A stretch of 64,000 nucleotides of DNA from Chitinophagaceae bacterium (GTDB taxonomy: Bacteria > Bacteroidota > Bacteroidia > Chitinophagales > UBA10324). The stretch's first letter is position 1. The number at the start of each line of letters is the position of its first letter. The notes below the pieces were generated by a model. The model made no database searches, had not been told where the DNA came from, and worked only from the letters and a program-made list of their open reading frames with translations. Of the stretch, positions 62,221 to 64,000 are shown one piece after another. The translations under genes were made by a program, and so were the position numbers. The stretch lies in contig CANIPU010000005.1 in NCBI GenBank assembly GCA_947469485.1, positions 109,822-173,821 on the forward strand, read 5' to 3'.

Positions 62221-63022
62221 TTTATTTCTGGCTTTTTCAATACAGGCACAGGATATAGCCGGTGTTTTTGTTTTAGCCAATAAAATGAAGCTGGAAGGAA
62301 ATTATGAAGCTTCTATAAAATTATATCAGCGTGTTAGCTTTTTTGGTGATGGTTATAAAAATACTGAATGCCTGATTGGAACTGCAGATTCATATTTTAA
62401 TTTGAAAGATTATAATAAGGCAGCTGAATTTTATGAATTTGCTTATTTCAGTACTACAAATGATAGTTTGAAAAATTTGATTGCGTTAAGCAAATCTGCA
62501 ATTTTCATCTACAATAAAAAATTTCTGGAAGCGCTACAAGAATTGTTCAGTATAGAGGCCGAAGAGGGAAATATAGCAAAAGCTAAAAATATTTATCTGG
62601 CAACTGCATATTATGGATTGAATAGATTCAATGATTGCAAAACTGTTTTGTTTGATTTGATAAGTGACACCGTATCAAAAATGCTATTAGATAGATTAAT
62701 TAAAAGAGCTGAACGGGCGCAACGAAAAAATCCTAAAACAGCAAAGATTCTATCTATGATTATTCCAGGAATGGGACAATTTTATGCTGGTGATATAAAA
62801 AACGGAATTAATTCTTTATTAATTACAAGTGCATTTATGTATTTGATGGTTAACACTTCAATACAATATTCAGTTTTCGAAGCTACCTCCGTTCTTCCAT
62901 GGTTTTCACGATACTATGTTGGCGGATTTAACAGAGCTCAAACAATAACCATTAACAGAGTTGAAGATCGACAGTATCAAATTTATTTACAGATTATGAA
63001 AATTGTTGAGCAAAAAAGCTGA
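62168..63022 (+). CDS. TPR/membrane protein with C-terminal PGxGxxYxGD module (paralogue B)
   Basis: 284 residues from the ATG at 62168, or 282 from 62174. Longer in-frame starts add a non-signal stretch inside the upstream gene and are rejected. Signal peptide MNCLKKQLIYSVLTFNLFLA-FSIQAQ, TPR-like units (ANKMKLEGNYEASIKLYQR, ADSYFNLKDYNKAAEFYEFA), then MIIPGMGQFYAGDIKNGINS and two or more hydrophobic segments. It matches paralogue A in layout and in this motif. It overlaps A by about 50 bases. Its TGA directly abuts the stop codon of the convergent PLP-enzyme gene. Confidence 0.74.
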   Translation: MKMNCLKKQLIYSVLTFNLFLAFSIQAQDIAGVFVLANKMKLEGNYEASIKLYQRVSFFGDGYKNTECLIGTADSYFNLKDYNKAAEFYEFAYFSTTNDSLKNLIALSKSAIFIYNKKFLEALQELFSIEAEEGNIAKAKNIYLATAYYGLNRFNDCKTVLFDLISDTVSKMLLDRLIKRAERAQRKNPKTAKILSMIIPGMGQFYAGDIKNGINSLLITSAFMYLMVNTSIQYSVFEATSVLPWFSRYYVGGFNRAQTITINRVEDRQYQIYLQIMKIVEQKS

Positions 63023-64000
63023 CTAGTTTTTTACAGCATTCAGGGCATTACTAAGGTCATCAATAATATCTTCTACATTTTCAATTCCAACAGATAATCG
63101 AATTAAGCCATCTGTGATTCCAAATTTCAATCTTTCTTCTTTTGGTACCGGAAGATGGCTCATGCTTGCCGGATGTTGAATGATAGTATCGGCCGTGCCT
63201 AATGAGACAGCTAGCGTGCAGAATGATATGTTGTTCATCAAATCAATTCCTGCATTCAATCCACCTTTTAATTCAAAACTTAACATGCCGGTGAAATTTC
63301 TCATTTGTTTTTTTGCCAAATTATAATCAGAGTGGGAGGTGAGTCCACAATAATTTACATGTGAAATTTTAGAATGATTTTGCAGGTATTCTGCAATCTT
63401 AATTGCATTACTGCAATGCCTATCCATTCTTAATTCCAGTGTTTTCATTCCCTGAATCAGCGTCCATGCATCAAATGGGTTACCGTTAGCACCAATCAGT
63501 TTTGCAATAGGGGTTACTTTTTTGTTGAATTGCAATATATCTCTGCCAAGCAATACACCACCAATTGCAGTTCCATGTCCGTTTAAATACTTGGTTGTAG
63601 AGTGTAAAACAAAATCAACTCCATATTGAAAAGGTTGTTGTAAATAAGGAGTTGCAAAAGTGTTGTCGATAGCACAAAAACAATTGTATTTTTTAGCTAA
63701 TGCTCTTAAAGATTCAATATCATAACAAGCCATGGTTGGGTTGGAAGGTGTTTCGATATATATCATTTTAATTGAAGAGTCTTTTTTAAGAATATCTTCA
63801 ACCAACGAAAGGTCTTTCAATTCAACAATTACAGGAGCAATATTTAAAGGCTCTAAAATCTGATGGAGTAATGCACTAGTTCCTCCATACAAAGTTCCTT
63901 GTGTTAATACTTTTTCTCCTGGTTTTAAGTAACTGAAAAAAAGAGCAGAAATAGCTCCCATTCCACTACTGAAAATTTTGGATGCCAATTCAAGTTGTTC
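63023..64000 (-). CDS. Trans-sulfuration family PLP enzyme (cystathionine gamma-synthase/methionine gamma-lyase type), 5' partial
   Basis: 325 residues visible; the frame is open to the right edge (codons for EQLELASKIFSSGMGAISA), so about 55-70 N-terminal residues lie outside. The Cys/Met-metabolism family is shown by SSGMGAISALFFSYLKPG, YIETPSNPTMACYDI, CAIDNTFATPYLQQPFQYG, the PLP lysine in HSTTKYLNGHGTAIGG, and SLGTADTIIQHPASMSH near the C-terminus. Members make cystathionine or homocysteine, or break down methionine or cystathionine; sequence alone does not separate these activities. Its neighbours give no help. No intergenic space separates it from the convergent gene. Confidence 0.9.
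   Translation of the reverse strand, partial: EQLELASKIFSSGMGAISALFFSYLKPGEKVLTQGTLYGGTSALLHQILEPLNIAPVIVELKDLSLVEDILKKDSSIKMIYIETPSNPTMACYDIESLRALAKKYNCFCAIDNTFATPYLQQPFQYGVDFVLHSTTKYLNGHGTAIGGVLLGRDILQFNKKVTPIAKLIGANGNPFDAWTLIQGMKTLELRMDRHCSNAIKIAEYLQNHSKISHVNYCGLTSHSDYNLAKKQMRNFTGMLSFELKGGLNAGIDLMNNISFCTLAVSLGTADTIIQHPASMSHLPVPKEERLKFGITDGLIRLSVGIENVEDIIDDLSNALNAVKN

Overview
The window is AT-rich DNA from a member of the Bacteroidota. The evidence is type IX secretion (T9SS) sorting domains of both types (the gliding-motility/CHU_C type and the short YPNPF type), a PorP/SprF protein, SprB and PKD repeats, a carboxypeptidase-regulatory-like TonB receptor, SCKKK-type lipoproteins, and promoters of the TAnnTTTG form in place of a sigma70 -10 box. 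I cannot place it below phylum level. No rRNA, tRNA, CRISPR array or insertion sequence was seen.

Layout. Positions 1-20856 (+) form a T9SS adhesin locus: a giant repeat protein cut by the left edge (at least 4713 residues), a second PKD-rich adhesin of 1857 residues, and a PorP/SprF partner. Positions 20889-32507 (-) hold a membrane HU/SPOR protein, an outer-membrane barrel with a large TPR partner, a TonB-dependent receptor, a YciO/Sua5 protein, and the lysine-pathway pair lysA-lysC. Positions 32691-36780 (+) hold a decayed TMEM175-family channel gene, pyruvate kinase and a GT39-like membrane glycosyltransferase. Positions 36803-44491 (-) hold a probable five-gene run: GH92 mannosidase, acyltransferase, glycosylasparaginase, NupC-type transporter and a TolB-like propeller protein. 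Positions 44627-51574 (+) hold a LamG gene remnant, a TPR lipoprotein, thrS, infC (whose start codon appears to be ATA), a small lipoprotein, ychF and an aldehyde dehydrogenase. Positions 51666-56395 (-) hold a cupredoxin-SprB-repeat T9SS cargo protein and a metallophosphoesterase. Positions 56477-63022 (+) hold an M1 peptidase, a DUF6498-like membrane protein, fabD, and a compact locus of envelope genes (two-helix membrane protein, LolA-like protein, YidD homologue with a signal peptide, and two related TPR/membrane proteins). A truncated trans-sulfuration PLP enzyme (-) runs off the right edge.

How the genes work together. The adhesin locus resembles the Flavobacterium johnsoniae sprB-sprF arrangement: large surface proteins exported by the T9SS with a dedicated outer-membrane partner. 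The two adhesins share a collinear 2.2 kb module block, so the second predicts what lies beyond the left edge in the first. The 36.8-44.5 kb run could act on N-glycoproteins. The most unusual regulatory feature is a perfect intrinsic-terminator hairpin inside the signal-peptide codons of the LolA-like gene at about 60.4 kb, at the head of a tightly overlapping operon that may be an undescribed envelope system.
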